From positions 1 to 34,311 of the forward strand of contig JABILA010000113.1 of NCBI GenBank assembly GCA_018654745.1: 34,311 nt of DNA, given 5' to 3'. Both the position numbers and the translations under genes were made by a program. The notes beneath the pieces were generated by a model, which worked only from the letters and a program-made list of their open reading frames with translations, was not told the origin of the DNA and made no database searches. Each line of letters starts with the position of its first letter. Position 1 is the first letter of the stretch. Positions 8,727 through 17,531 of the stretch are shown here, in pieces. The stretch is from Alphaproteobacteria bacterium. Lineage in GTDB: Bacteria; Pseudomonadota; Alphaproteobacteria; UBA2966.

Positions 8727-8759
8727 TTGAAGCTGGTTCAAACCGTTTGACCAGTTCAA
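8727..8759. promoter_or_regulatory. Imperfect 33-bp dyad between cysE and iscR
   Basis: The left arm (8727-8743) and right arm (8745-8759) are complementary over 15 nt, apart from two single-base bulges in the left arm; the core reads CAAACCGTTTG. It overlaps the cysE stop codon and lies just upstream of the iscR ribosome-binding site. Options are an IscR-type operator giving autoregulation, or an RNA hairpin separating cysE from the isc genes. No T-tract follows on the minus strand. It does not clearly match the E. coli type 1 or type 2 IscR consensus. Confidence 0.5.
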
Positions 8760-9517
8760 TTCTTTCTAGAGGTATCGACGGGCAAGTCTTCCAGCCCGGT
8801 TTCTGAAGATTTTGGTTTCGTGTCGGTCTCTTTGGCGTCCAGCGCTGTTTCCAGGTCACCAATTCTCGCCGTTAACAGCTGCACCTGATCCAGCAATCCG
8901 TCGATGGAACGGGCGACCGGGTCATTAATTTCACCGCCCGGCGTGCCATAGGCTTCGAACCGGCCAGATGATTTGCGTGATACGGCAGCACCGGCAATCT
9001 TGCCAGGCACACCAACGACGGTGGCCCCTGCCGGTACATTTTTTGAGACCACAGAGTTCGAGCCAACCCGCGCATTGGCGCCAATGACAATAGGGCCCAG
9101 AATCTGGGCACCGGAGCCAACAATGACGCCGTCTTCAAGTGTGGGGTGGCGTTTTTGCGCGACCTGCTGCGAAGAATTCTCCGCCGGGGAAATCCCGCCA
9201 AGGGTGACGTCATGATAGAGGGTCACGTTCTCACCCAGGATCGACGTCTCGCCAATAACAACGCCCATGCCATGATCGATAAACAAACCCTTGCCGATCC
9301 GGGCACCGGGATGAATTTCAATGCCGGTCAGGAAACGTCCGATATGGGACAGAAAACGGCCGAGCAAATACCAGTTGCGAACCCAGGCCCAGTGCGCCAG
9401 TCGATAAATCAGCGCAGCATGAAAACCGGGATAACACAGAAAAACCTCAAGCCGTGAGCGCACAGCTGGGTCGCGTTCAAAAATGGCCGCTACATCATGT
9501 TTAATCAGATCAAGCAT
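8756..9517 (-). CDS. cysE: Serine O-acetyltransferase CysE
   Basis: The enzyme acetylates L-serine with acetyl-CoA, the first step of cysteine synthesis. The 253-residue protein is of the short type. A helical N-terminus (about 1-65) is followed by left-handed beta-helix hexapeptide repeats from about 67 ([18 protein letters not shown], then VVIGET, then [18 protein letters not shown]). The C-terminal tail (about 190-253) is hydrophilic with a probable coiled segment. Placing cysE at the head of the isc gene set couples cysteine supply to desulfurase demand. GGTG lies just before the ATG. Confidence 0.95.
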   Translation of the reverse strand: MLDLIKHDVAAIFERDPAVRSRLEVFLCYPGFHAALIYRLAHWAWVRNWYLLGRFLSHIGRFLTGIEIHPGARIGKGLFIDHGMGVVIGETSILGENVTLYHDVTLGGISPAENSSQQVAQKRHPTLEDGVIVGSGAQILGPIVIGANARVGSNSVVSKNVPAGATVVGVPGKIAGAAVSRKSSGRFEAYGTPGGEINDPVARSIDGLLDQVQLLTARIGDLETALDAKETDTKPKSSETGLEDLPVDTSRKN

Positions 9518-9986
9518 ACGTCACCTGTATTCTATCTGTTCGCCCGGAATTGATCTTATCGCTATAATAACCCTGATTTTTTTCAGGATATGTCTGCAAA
9601 CGCTTGCTACCACAACAGTCAACCAATCGGTTATTTCGTCCTGTCTGCGTCATTTTCCGTAAAAAAGCTTGAAATCAAGTGCTTCCGCATGAAATTACAT
9701 AGGGACACGCAGGGTTTTTTTGCACTTCACGAAAGTTTTGTGATATGCAGTGCCTGCAACAACCAGCGGCTTTTGCTGATCGCCTGATTATTGATATAGG
9801 TAAACCAACGAAAATAGTCAAGTATTATAAGGCAGGGTTTTTGGGCAAATACGCCATTAACCCGACTTCAGCCAAAGGTTTTATTTTTTTAGGTCATCGA
9901 CCCCGATCTCGTCGGTTGAAATGGACGATTTGTTATTTCAATTATCGTGATCATGGGTCCCAAAAGATTGGTCAGCACGGAACACT
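9518..9986. other. 470-bp gene-free divergent intergenic region
   Basis: This region separates cysE (minus) from the hydrolase gene (plus) and must hold promoters for both. It is more AT-rich than its surroundings, with several T or A runs. A weak hairpin occurs at 9572-9587 (CCTGA, T-rich loop, TCAGG). AT-rich -10-like strings occur (for example TATAAT at 9563-9568 and TATTAT at 9823-9828), but none has a well-spaced -35. The short open frame at 9590-9787 shows no family resemblance and no ribosome-binding site. I see no tRNA or riboswitch. Confidence 0.5.
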
Positions 9987-10640
9987 ATGCCGGATATTAT
10001 CATTAATGGCCCCGAGGGCCGTCTTGAAGGTCGCTATCATCACAACACAAAAGACGGTGCACCAGTTGCACTGATCCTGCACCCCCACCCTCAATTCGGG
10101 GGCACCATGAACAACAAGATTGTCTATAATCTGTTCCACCTGTTCGTGAAGCGTGGATTTTCCACCCTGCGCTTTAACTTCAGGGGTGTTGGTCGCAGCC
10201 AGGGAACCTTTGACCAGGGCCTTGGTGAACTTTCTGATGCCGCGTCGGCGCTGGACTGGTTGCAGACCTACAATGAAAACTCCCGTTTTTGCTGGGTCGC
10301 CGGGTTTTCTTTCGGTGCCTGGATTTCGATGCAATTGCTGATGCGTCGGCCGGAAATTGACGGTTTCATTTCCGTCGCCCCGCCAGCCAACATGTATGAT
10401 TTTGCCTTTTTGGCCCCTTGCCCGTCTTCGGGTCTGTTGCTGAACGGGTCAGCCGATCAGGTCGTGCCACCACAGGACGTAGAAGGTCTTGCCGCCAAAC
10501 TGAAGCTGCAAAAAGGCATCACTATTGATCACCAGACGATCGACGGTGCCGGTCATTTCTTCGAAAAAGAACTGGATGAACTGACAACGCGTTCCGGTGA
10601 TTACCTGGACATGCGCCTGAAAGGCAAAAAAGCCGCCTGA
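9987..10640 (+). CDS. Alpha/beta hydrolase, small cytosolic (COG2945-like)
   Basis: This is a single-domain alpha/beta hydrolase of 217 residues with the nucleophile elbow GFSFGAW (S108). D157 (NGSADQVV) and H190 (DGAGHFF) complete a likely triad. The segment LILHPHPQFGGTMNNKIV (29-46) carries the oxyanion-region HPHP motif typical of this alphaproteobacterial family. There is no signal peptide or membrane segment, so it is cytosolic. The substrate is unknown; an esterase or thioesterase is possible. It converges on cbbR (24 bp gap) and looks like an independent transcription unit. Confidence 0.85.
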   Translation: MPDIIINGPEGRLEGRYHHNTKDGAPVALILHPHPQFGGTMNNKIVYNLFHLFVKRGFSTLRFNFRGVGRSQGTFDQGLGELSDAASALDWLQTYNENSRFCWVAGFSFGAWISMQLLMRRPEIDGFISVAPPANMYDFAFLAPCPSSGLLLNGSADQVVPPQDVEGLAAKLKLQKGITIDHQTIDGAGHFFEKELDELTTRSGDYLDMRLKGKKAA

Positions 10641-10664
10641 TATTCGGAATTACCCCGGTTTGTC

Positions 10665-11606
10665 TCAGGACAAGCCGGGATCCGGTAAAAACGACTTGCC
10701 GTTTGCTTCCAGAAAGTCCCACAAGGCGCGGGTTGCAGGCAGCAACTTTTTTTCCTGACGTTTGACCACAAACCAGTTGCGCACCAGCGGCATGCCGAGA
10801 ATGTCCAGGTAGGACAACCGGCCGTCATGTAATTCAACTGCAACCGTGTGGGCCGAGATCAAGGCGATGCCAAGTCCGGCGATCACGGCCTGTTTGATGG
10901 TCTCGTTACTGCCAATTTCCATGCCCAGCGGTGGCTCAATCCCCACGCCTGTGAATAACCGGCTCATCAAGGTCCGGGTGCCAGACCCCTTTTCACGTGA
11001 CAAAAAGCGCTCCTCTGCCAACAATTTGATGGGAATGTTGGATTTGCTTGCGAGTGCATGATCGGGTGGCGCAATGATGATGTGCGGGTGGGCACCAAAG
11101 GCCAGGGATTCAACTTCAAAATTCTCAGGTGGGCGACCCATTATGGCAAAATCAATTTCGTGATTTTCCATCGCGGCAATGGTTTCCTGTCGGTTGCCGA
11201 CGGAAAGCCTGACATCAATACCGGGATGTTCCCGTGAAAACGCCGCCAGTGCACGAGGCGCAAAATACTTGGCGGTGCTGATGATGCCGACACGCGCCGT
11301 GCCGCCCTCTGCCCCTTTGATATGCATCAGGGCTTCGGCACTTTCAGACAAGACATCGCCGATAGAACGTGCTGCTTCAACCAGAATGTTGCCCGCTTCC
11401 GTCGCCTTGAACTGATCGCCAACCCGTTCCACCAAAGGCATGCCCGCCATGTCTTCCAGCAGCCCCATCTGGATGCTGACCGCTGGCGGCGTGACGTTCA
11501 GTTGATTGGCTGCAGCCGTATAGGTGCCGTTCTGAATGACAGCTTCAAGCGCACGAAACTGTTTCATGGTTGCAGAGCGCCGGTAGTGATTTAGATTTTC
11601 TTTCAT
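10665..11606 (-). CDS. cbbR: LysR-type regulator CbbR
   Basis: This 313-residue LysR-family protein has an N-terminal helix-turn-helix (about 14-72, with AVIQNGTYTAAANQLNVTPP and AVSIQMGLLED). The effector-binding domain (about 100-305) includes FLSREKGSGTRTLMSRLF, the signature region of CbbR-type regulators. It lies divergent from cbbF with a 104-bp shared control region, the arrangement in which CbbR activates the cbb genes in response to metabolites such as RuBP or NADPH. The start at 11606 lacks a clear ribosome-binding site; the internal ATG at residue 14 (MKQFRALEAV) is an alternative. Confidence 0.92.
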   Translation of the reverse strand: MKENLNHYRRSATMKQFRALEAVIQNGTYTAAANQLNVTPPAVSIQMGLLEDMAGMPLVERVGDQFKATEAGNILVEAARSIGDVLSESAEALMHIKGAEGGTARVGIISTAKYFAPRALAAFSREHPGIDVRLSVGNRQETIAAMENHEIDFAIMGRPPENFEVESLAFGAHPHIIIAPPDHALASKSNIPIKLLAEERFLSREKGSGTRTLMSRLFTGVGIEPPLGMEIGSNETIKQAVIAGLGIALISAHTVAVELHDGRLSYLDILGMPLVRNWFVVKRQEKKLLPATRALWDFLEANGKSFLPDPGLS

Positions 11607-11710
11607 AGTGACAAAGTATATTTAATTTTTCTTTTTATTCAATACCTCTAATATGCCGTTCGAATTCCTCACGGACTTTCCGTCCCGGACACCTGACAAG
11701 GAAAATCGAA
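11607..11710. promoter_or_regulatory. cbbR-cbbF divergent control region with candidate LysR dyad
   Basis: This is the intergenic region between the divergent cbbR and cbb operon. It holds an AT-rich dyad TTTAAT-N10-ATTCAA (11621-11642, 5 of 6 bases symmetric) of the size and form expected for a LysR-type (T-N11-A) site. A TAATAT -10-like hexamer lies at 11649-11654 on the plus strand. AAGGA at 11698-11702 lies 8 nt before the cbbF TTG start. The assignment as a CbbR box is inferred from position and symmetry. Confidence 0.45.
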
Positions 11711-12745
11711 TTGCCCAAAGCACTCTCTCTCACGAACTGGCTGGACACCCAACTTCTGAATGAAGCCCATGGTCAGGATGTCTCGGCGACTATCATGGCG
11801 CTATGTGAAGCCGGACGGATACTTTCGGGGATCATCTCCAAGGGCGCCATGGCCCCAGCTGCTGCTGTCAGCATCGCCACCAACGCCGACGGGGACGAGC
11901 AAAAAGAGCTGGATATCCGCGCCAATGAACTGATCATGGAAATGCTGGTTGGCCAGTCCGTTGCGTGGCTGGCCTCAGAAGAACTGGAAGATATCCGTGA
12001 AATCACACCAGGTGGGTCTTTGGCTGTAACGACTGATCCTCTGGACGGCTCCAGCAATGTCGACACCAATCTTTCCGTCGGCACCATATTTTCGATCTAC
12101 GATGCCACAACACTTGGCCAGAACGCCGTCCTGCAGCCCGGTCGCAAGCAACTGGCCGCTGGCTATATCATATATGGCCCGCAAACCGATCTGGTACTGA
12201 CTCTGGGTCAGGGCACGCATGTTTTCACCCTGGACCGGGCCAGACGGCAATATTTCATGGTCGAAGAAAATGTCTGCATTCCGGAGGAAACAACAGAATT
12301 TGCTATCAATACCTCAAATTTCCGGCATTGGGACGACAGCATCCGCGCCTATGTTGGCGATTGCCTGGACGGAGAAGACGGTACCCGCGGTGTCAATTTC
12401 AATATGCGCTGGCTGGCGTCCCTGGTTGCGGAATGTCACCGCGTATTCTCAAGGGGCGGCATTTTCCTGTATCCGCCGGACCAGAGGCCCGGATATGAGA
12501 ACGGTCGCCTGCGCCTGGTCTATGAAGCGAATGCCATCGCTTTGTTGGTAGAGCAGGCTGGCGGTCAGGCAAGCACTGGTCTTGTCCCTGTCCTGGATAT
12601 CCAGCCGCTGTCTGTTCATGAGCGGGTGCCCCTGATCTTCGGATCGGCAGCAGAGGTCACCCGTGTCGAAAACTATTATCTCGAACCCCGAGGCGGCAGC
12701 CGGCACTCTCCCCTGTTCGCCAATCGCGGCCTTTTCGTAAACTGA
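11711..12745 (+). CDS. cbbF: Class I fructose-1,6-bisphosphatase (Calvin cycle)
   Basis: This 344-residue FBPase hydrolyses fructose 1,6-bisphosphate, and possibly sedoheptulose 1,7-bisphosphate as in other cbbF products, regenerating sugar phosphates for RuBP. The metal/phosphate motif DPLDGSSNVD is at 109-118, preceded by ASEELED (88-94) carrying metal-binding glutamates. Substrate-binding segments (RWLASLVAEC, YENGRLRLVYEANAIA) are present. The start is a TTG, supported by AAGGA at 8 nt and by the absence of a better codon. It is the first gene of cbbFPM; cbbP follows after 11 bp. Confidence 0.95.
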   Translation: MPKALSLTNWLDTQLLNEAHGQDVSATIMALCEAGRILSGIISKGAMAPAAAVSIATNADGDEQKELDIRANELIMEMLVGQSVAWLASEELEDIREITPGGSLAVTTDPLDGSSNVDTNLSVGTIFSIYDATTLGQNAVLQPGRKQLAAGYIIYGPQTDLVLTLGQGTHVFTLDRARRQYFMVEENVCIPEETTEFAINTSNFRHWDDSIRAYVGDCLDGEDGTRGVNFNMRWLASLVAECHRVFSRGGIFLYPPDQRPGYENGRLRLVYEANAIALLVEQAGGQASTGLVPVLDIQPLSVHERVPLIFGSAAEVTRVENYYLEPRGGSRHSPLFANRGLFVN

Positions 12746-12756
12746 GGACCCTGTAT

Positions 12757-13629
12757 ATGTCGCGAAAACACCCTGTTATTTCAGTAACCGGATCATCCGG
12801 TGCCGGCACCACGTCTGTGAAATCGACGTTCGAGCAAATTTTCCGCCGGGAAAATGTTCGCTCCGTCGCGATCGAAGGCGATGCCTTTCACCGCTATGAC
12901 AGGGCTGAGATGAAAAAAGTCATGATCAGTGAAGCTGAAAAGGATAATCCCCATTTCAGCCACTTTGGTCCGGACGCCAATTTGCTGGCAGAACTTGAAG
13001 CAGAATTCAAACGCTATGGCGAAAGCGGTTACTGCCGCACGCGCACCTATATCCACGACCAGGAAGAAGCTGAACTACAAAGCACCCCCGAAGGCACCTT
13101 TACCCCGTGGCAGGAACAGACGGAGGAAACCGATGTTCTGTTTTACGAGGGACTCCACGGTGCTGTTGTCGCCGATGACATCAACGTCGCCCGGTATGCC
13201 GATCTGAAAATCGGTGTCGTGCCGGTGATCAATCTTGAATGGATACAGAAAATTCATCGGGACCGGGATGTGCGCGGCTATTCGACCGAAGCAGTCATGG
13301 ACATCATGCTGCGGCGCATGCCGGACTATGTGCATTACATTTGCCCGCAGTTTTCCCAGACCGATATCAATTTTCAGCGGGTTCCGACAGTGGATACATC
13401 CAATCCATTTGTCGCCCGCTGGATACCTACGCCGGACGAAAGCCTGGTTGTCATACGCTTCGCCAACCCGCGGGGGATCGATTTCCCCTATCTGGTTTCC
13501 ATGATCCACGACAGTTTTATGTCGCGGGCAAACTCTATTGTTATTCCCGGCGGCAAGCTGGATATCGCCATGCAACTGATCCTGACGCCAATGATCCTGC
13601 AACTGACTGAACGCAGCCGACACGCTTGA
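12757..13629 (+). CDS. cbbP: Phosphoribulokinase (proteobacterial class I)
   Basis: The enzyme phosphorylates ribulose 5-phosphate to RuBP. The P-loop is GSSGAGTTS (12-20). D42 (EGDAFHR), E131 (FYEGLHGA), K165, R168 and D169 (WIQKIHRDRD) fall at the same positions as in Rhodobacter phosphoribulokinase. At 290 residues it is the octameric, allosterically regulated proteobacterial type rather than the plant/cyanobacterial type. It is co-transcribed between cbbF and cbbM. Confidence 0.97.
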   Translation: MSRKHPVISVTGSSGAGTTSVKSTFEQIFRRENVRSVAIEGDAFHRYDRAEMKKVMISEAEKDNPHFSHFGPDANLLAELEAEFKRYGESGYCRTRTYIHDQEEAELQSTPEGTFTPWQEQTEETDVLFYEGLHGAVVADDINVARYADLKIGVVPVINLEWIQKIHRDRDVRGYSTEAVMDIMLRRMPDYVHYICPQFSQTDINFQRVPTVDTSNPFVARWIPTPDESLVVIRFANPRGIDFPYLVSMIHDSFMSRANSIVIPGGKLDIAMQLILTPMILQLTERSRHA

Positions 13630-13674
13630 TCACTCTGAACAACCACACCTGAATCGAACCAAAGGAGATAACCG

Positions 13675-15054
13675 GTGGACCAATCTGATCGCTATGCTGA
13701 CCTGAGCCTGACTGAAGAACAACTGATTGCGGGCCAGGACCACGTCCTGTGCGCCTATATCATGAAACCAAAAAGCGGATACGGGTATCTGGAAACCGCA
13801 GCGCACTTCGCCGCTGAATCCTCAACCGGCACCAATGTTGATATTTCAACGACGGATGATTTCACCCGCGGTGTAGATGCCATGGTCTATGAAATTGATC
13901 CCGAACGGGAGCTGATGAAAATCGCCTATCCGCTGGCTCTGTTCGATTTCAACATCACCGACGGCAGCGCCATGATTGCTTCTTTCCTGACCCTGACAAT
14001 CGGCAACAACCAGGGTATGGGCGATGTTGAATATGCCAAAATGCACGATTTTTATGTGCCCCGGCCCTACCTTGAAAAGTTCGACCGCCCGGCGACCACA
14101 ATCAGTGACCTCTGGCGCGTTCTGGGCAGGCCCGAGCAGGACGGTGGTTTCATCGTCGGCACCATCATCAAGCCCAAACTGGGCCTGAGGCCCAAGCCCT
14201 TTGCCGATGCGGCATTGGATTTCTGGCTGGGGGGTGACTTCATCAAGAACGACGAGCCCCAGGGTAACCAGTCCTTTGCACCGTTGAAAATTACGATCCC
14301 GCTGGTAGCCGACGCCATGATCCGGGCCCAGAACGCAACCGGACAGCCCAAGCTGTTCTCGGCCAACATCACGGCAGACGATCCGGCCGAAATGGTGGCC
14401 CGGGGTGAATTCATCCTTGATGCTTTCGGTGACAACGCCTCACATGTGGCCTTTCTGGTGGATGGCTATGTAGCAGGTCCTGCGGCCATCACCACGGCAC
14501 GTCGTAATTTCCCTGATCAGTTCCTGCACTATCACAGGGCCGGGCACGGGGCCGTCACCTCGCCACAGTCAAAGCGCGGCTACACGGCATTTGTGCTGGG
14601 CAAGATGTCCCGCCTGCAAGGGGCCTCGGGCATTCATGTCGGCACCATGAGCCATGGCAAGATGGAGGGTGAAAGCGATGACCGCATCATCGCCCATATG
14701 ATCGAACAGGACAGTGTTGCGGGTCCATATTTCCATCAGGAATGGTACGGCAGCAAAGCCACGACGCCGATCATCTCCGGCGGCATGAACGCCTTGCGCA
14801 TGCCAGGCTTTTTCGAAAACCTTGGTCATTCAAATCTGATCCTGACGGCGGGTGGTGGAAGTTATGGCCACATCGATGGTCCTGCCGCTGGTGCAACGTC
14901 GCTTCGTCAGGCCGAACAATGCTGGCGTGAAAGAGCCGACCCGATGGCCTTTGCCCGTGACCACCGCGAATTCGCCCGTGCCTTCGAAAGCTTCCCATCA
15001 GACGCAGATGAATTGTTCCCGGGCTGGCGAGGTGAACTGAATATCGCTGCCTGA
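13675..15054 (+). CDS. cbbM: Form II ribulose-bisphosphate carboxylase/oxygenase
   Basis: This is form II RuBisCO, large subunit only, 459 residues. It is colinear with Rhodospirillum rubrum CbbM: E48, N111, K166 (GTIIKPKLG), carbamylated K191 with D193/E194 ([14 protein letters not shown]), H287, H321, K329 (MSHGKMEGE) and S368 (ISGGMNA). All catalytic residues are present. The start is GTG 13675 with AAGGAG about 8 nt upstream. No small subunit, carboxysome or cbbQ/cbbO gene follows; the operon ends here, 2 bp from the convergent anmK stop. Form II enzymes have low CO2/O2 specificity, so use under low oxygen or high CO2 is likely. Confidence 0.98.
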   Translation: MDQSDRYADLSLTEEQLIAGQDHVLCAYIMKPKSGYGYLETAAHFAAESSTGTNVDISTTDDFTRGVDAMVYEIDPERELMKIAYPLALFDFNITDGSAMIASFLTLTIGNNQGMGDVEYAKMHDFYVPRPYLEKFDRPATTISDLWRVLGRPEQDGGFIVGTIIKPKLGLRPKPFADAALDFWLGGDFIKNDEPQGNQSFAPLKITIPLVADAMIRAQNATGQPKLFSANITADDPAEMVARGEFILDAFGDNASHVAFLVDGYVAGPAAITTARRNFPDQFLHYHRAGHGAVTSPQSKRGYTAFVLGKMSRLQGASGIHVGTMSHGKMEGESDDRIIAHMIEQDSVAGPYFHQEWYGSKATTPIISGGMNALRMPGFFENLGHSNLILTAGGGSYGHIDGPAAGATSLRQAEQCWRERADPMAFARDHREFARAFESFPSDADELFPGWRGELNIAA

Positions 15055-15056
15055 GG

Positions 15057-16145
15057 TCAGGGATGGGCGGGAAACAACTTCCCGCCTGTCACCGGCTCTC
15101 GCACACCGGTTGTTGACGGCAGGCTTAGCGGCTTGCCGTCAAGGCTGCGTACAGCGAGCCAGGCGAAGGCTTCTGCTTCCAACAGGTCACCGCGCCATCC
15201 AACAGCCTCCACTGGCTCTACAGGCACGCCCAGGGCATCATTGAGCAGTTGCATCATCAATGCGTTGTGACGACCACCACCGCAAACCAGCCAGCGGCTG
15301 ACGGGCCTGGGGAAATGCTGACTGGCAGCAACAACAGACTGCACGGTGAATGCGGTAAGGGTACGGGCACCGTCCGCCGGGGCCAGCCCATGTGTCGCGG
15401 GTTTCAATAAATCATGAAAATCCTGGCGGTCGAGAGATTTCGGCGGCAGTTTGGAAAAATAGGCATGTGACATCAATTGCCCGAGTGCAGCTTCTGAAGC
15501 CTCGCCTGTTTCAGCAAAAGCACCGCCTGCGTCCATGCCCTGGCCGGTTGTGTCACACATCCAGTCATCGATCAGCGCATTGCCAGGGCCGGTGTCAAAC
15601 GCCAGCACATCGTCGCTTGTTTCACCCATCCAGGTCACATTGCCCACGCCGCCCAAATTCAGCACGGCAAGAGGTTTGGCAAGACCGGCAGCCAGGGCGC
15701 GGTGATACAGAGGTGCAAAAGGAGCCCCTTCCCCACCGGCTGCCACATCGGCGCTGCGAAAATCAGCGACGACATCAATGCCGGTTGCCCCAGCCAACCG
15801 GGCTGCATTGCCGATCTGTGTTGTAATGCCTTCTGCGGGTCGGTGATCAACGGTCTGGCCATGAAACCCGATCACATCAACATCAGAAGCCCTGAGATTG
15901 TTGTCGCTGAGCAATTGCAGCACGACTGCCGCCTGTCGGTCAGCGATCTGGTCACCAACGTCAGCGCGGACGGCAGGGTTTTCGATACATTCCCGCAGAC
16001 GGTCTCTGAAATCATCGTCGTAGGTCTGTGCCAAACCTGGTCCGAAGTGGCGTACAGTATCACCATCCGTTTCAATCAAGGCAGCATCAATGCCGTCCAG
16101 TGATGTGCCACTCATGAGGCCAATGGCTGTTCTGAACCGGCTCAT
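15057..16145 (-). CDS. anmK: Anhydro-N-acetylmuramic acid kinase
   Basis: The kinase opens and phosphorylates 1,6-anhydro-MurNAc to MurNAc-6-phosphate in murein recycling. The 362-residue protein starts with MSRFRTAIGLMSGTSLDGID, whose GLMSGTSLDGID is the family's ATP-binding signature. It has VIGFHGQTVDHRP (about 90-102), the glycine-rich LAVLNLGGVGNVTW and AFDTGPGNALIDDW, and later VCGGGRHNALM. It is divergent from tyrS with a 108-bp shared upstream region, a pairing common in alphaproteobacteria. It converges tail to tail on cbbM with a 2-bp gap and no visible terminator. Confidence 0.95.
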   Translation of the reverse strand: MSRFRTAIGLMSGTSLDGIDAALIETDGDTVRHFGPGLAQTYDDDFRDRLRECIENPAVRADVGDQIADRQAAVVLQLLSDNNLRASDVDVIGFHGQTVDHRPAEGITTQIGNAARLAGATGIDVVADFRSADVAAGGEGAPFAPLYHRALAAGLAKPLAVLNLGGVGNVTWMGETSDDVLAFDTGPGNALIDDWMCDTTGQGMDAGGAFAETGEASEAALGQLMSHAYFSKLPPKSLDRQDFHDLLKPATHGLAPADGARTLTAFTVQSVVAASQHFPRPVSRWLVCGGGRHNALMMQLLNDALGVPVEPVEAVGWRGDLLEAEAFAWLAVRSLDGKPLSLPSTTGVREPVTGGKLFPAHP

Positions 16146-16253
16146 GGATTCTGTGCCTGCGTGACGCTCACATTGTTCCCCTGACCTGGTTGTGCTAGAT
16201 AGCGGCTCACGTTTGACTTATCCACTTCATCAGTATTCAAGAAACAGCCTGCT

Positions 16254-17510
16254 ATGACCGATTTACGTTCCGATTTCCTGCGCACCATTGTTGAGCGCCA
16301 GTACATGCATCAATGCACGGACCTGGAGGCACTTGATGCCCGGGCCGCAGGTGACGAGCCTATTGTTGCCTATATCGGTTTTGATTGCACGGCACCCAGC
16401 TTGCATGCGGGAAGTCTGGTCCAGATCATGATGTTGCATCATCTCCAGCAAACCGGGCACAAGCCTGTTGTCCTGATGGGCGGTGGCACGACCAAGGTCG
16501 GTGATCCTTCCGGCAAGGATACCCAGCGCCAGTTGCTGGACGATGCTGCCATCAACAAGAATATGGACGGCATCAAGGAAGTTTTCAAAAAGTTCCTGAA
16601 ATTTGGTGACGGACCAACCGATGCCATCATGGTCAATAACGATGACTGGCTGAAAGACATCCAGTACATCGATTTTCTGCGTGATTACGGCCGCCATTTT
16701 TCGGTTAACCGCATGCTCGGTTTTGACAGTGTCAAACTGCGTCTGGACCGCGAACAGCCGCTGACCTTCCTTGAATTCAACTACATGATTCTGCAGGCCT
16801 ACGATTTTCTGGAACTGGGCCGTCGCCATGATTGCTGCCTGCAAATGGGCGGCTCGGATCAATGGGGAAATATCGTCAACGGAGTTGAACTGGGCCGACG
16901 CGTTGAACAGCGTTCCCTGTTTGGACTGACCACACCTTTGTTGACCACGTCATCTGGCGCCAAAATGGGCAAAACCGCTGACGGGGCTGTCTGGCTCAAT
17001 GATGATATGCTGTCCGCCTGGGACTACTGGCAGTATTGGCGCAACACAGAAGACGCCGATGTCGGTCGCTTCCTGCGCCTGTTTTCAACCCTGCCCATGG
17101 ACGAAATCGCCCGCCTGGAAGCTTTGGAAGGTGCCGAACTCAACGACGCCAAGAAGATTCTGGCGAATGCTGCCACAACCATGTGCCACGGTGCGGACGC
17201 AGCCAAAGCGGCAGAAGAAACCGCACGAAAAACCTTCGAACAGGGCGGTGCCGCCGAAGGTCTGCCGACAATCGAAGTGGCCTCAGCCGATCTTGGTGAA
17301 GGAATTGCCGCGTTCGAATTGTTCCGACGTGCCAATCTGGCCCAGACCGGCGGCGAAGCCCGCCGCCTGATCAAGGGCGGCGGTGGACGTCTGAACGACG
17401 TGCAGATCAAACAGGAAACCGATTTAATCACCCTGGCAGACTGCAATGCCGACGGCGCGATCAAGCTGTCCGCCGGTAAAAAACGGCATGTATTGGTGAA
17501 GCCGGTTTAG
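16254..17510 (+). CDS. tyrS: Tyrosyl-tRNA synthetase
   Basis: This class I synthetase charges tRNA-Tyr. In the 418-residue protein the HIGH-like motif is HAGS (51-54, context PSLHAGSL) and the KMSKS-like motif is KMGKT (237-241, context [12 protein letters not shown]). The tyrosine site shows [10 protein letters not shown] and [12 protein letters not shown]. The C-terminal S4-like RNA-binding domain (about 350-418, [17 protein letters not shown]) is intact. It belongs to the bacterial TyrRS-alpha group by length. It is convergent with the histidine kinase gene (21 bp). Confidence 0.97.
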   Translation: MTDLRSDFLRTIVERQYMHQCTDLEALDARAAGDEPIVAYIGFDCTAPSLHAGSLVQIMMLHHLQQTGHKPVVLMGGGTTKVGDPSGKDTQRQLLDDAAINKNMDGIKEVFKKFLKFGDGPTDAIMVNNDDWLKDIQYIDFLRDYGRHFSVNRMLGFDSVKLRLDREQPLTFLEFNYMILQAYDFLELGRRHDCCLQMGGSDQWGNIVNGVELGRRVEQRSLFGLTTPLLTTSSGAKMGKTADGAVWLNDDMLSAWDYWQYWRNTEDADVGRFLRLFSTLPMDEIARLEALEGAELNDAKKILANAATTMCHGADAAKAAEETARKTFEQGGAAEGLPTIEVASADLGEGIAAFELFRRANLAQTGGEARRLIKGGGGRLNDVQIKQETDLITLADCNADGAIKLSAGKKRHVLVKPV

Positions 17511-17531
17511 TCCATTTTCGCGGACTTGAAG

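Noticed and set aside
9590..9787. 65-codon open frame in the cysE-hydrolase gap
   Set aside because: No ribosome-binding site, no recognisable family and unlikely composition; treated as chance.
16213..16239. Promoter TTGACT-N15-TATTCA for tyrS
   Set aside because: Spacing is too short and it leaves almost no leader before the ATG at 16254.
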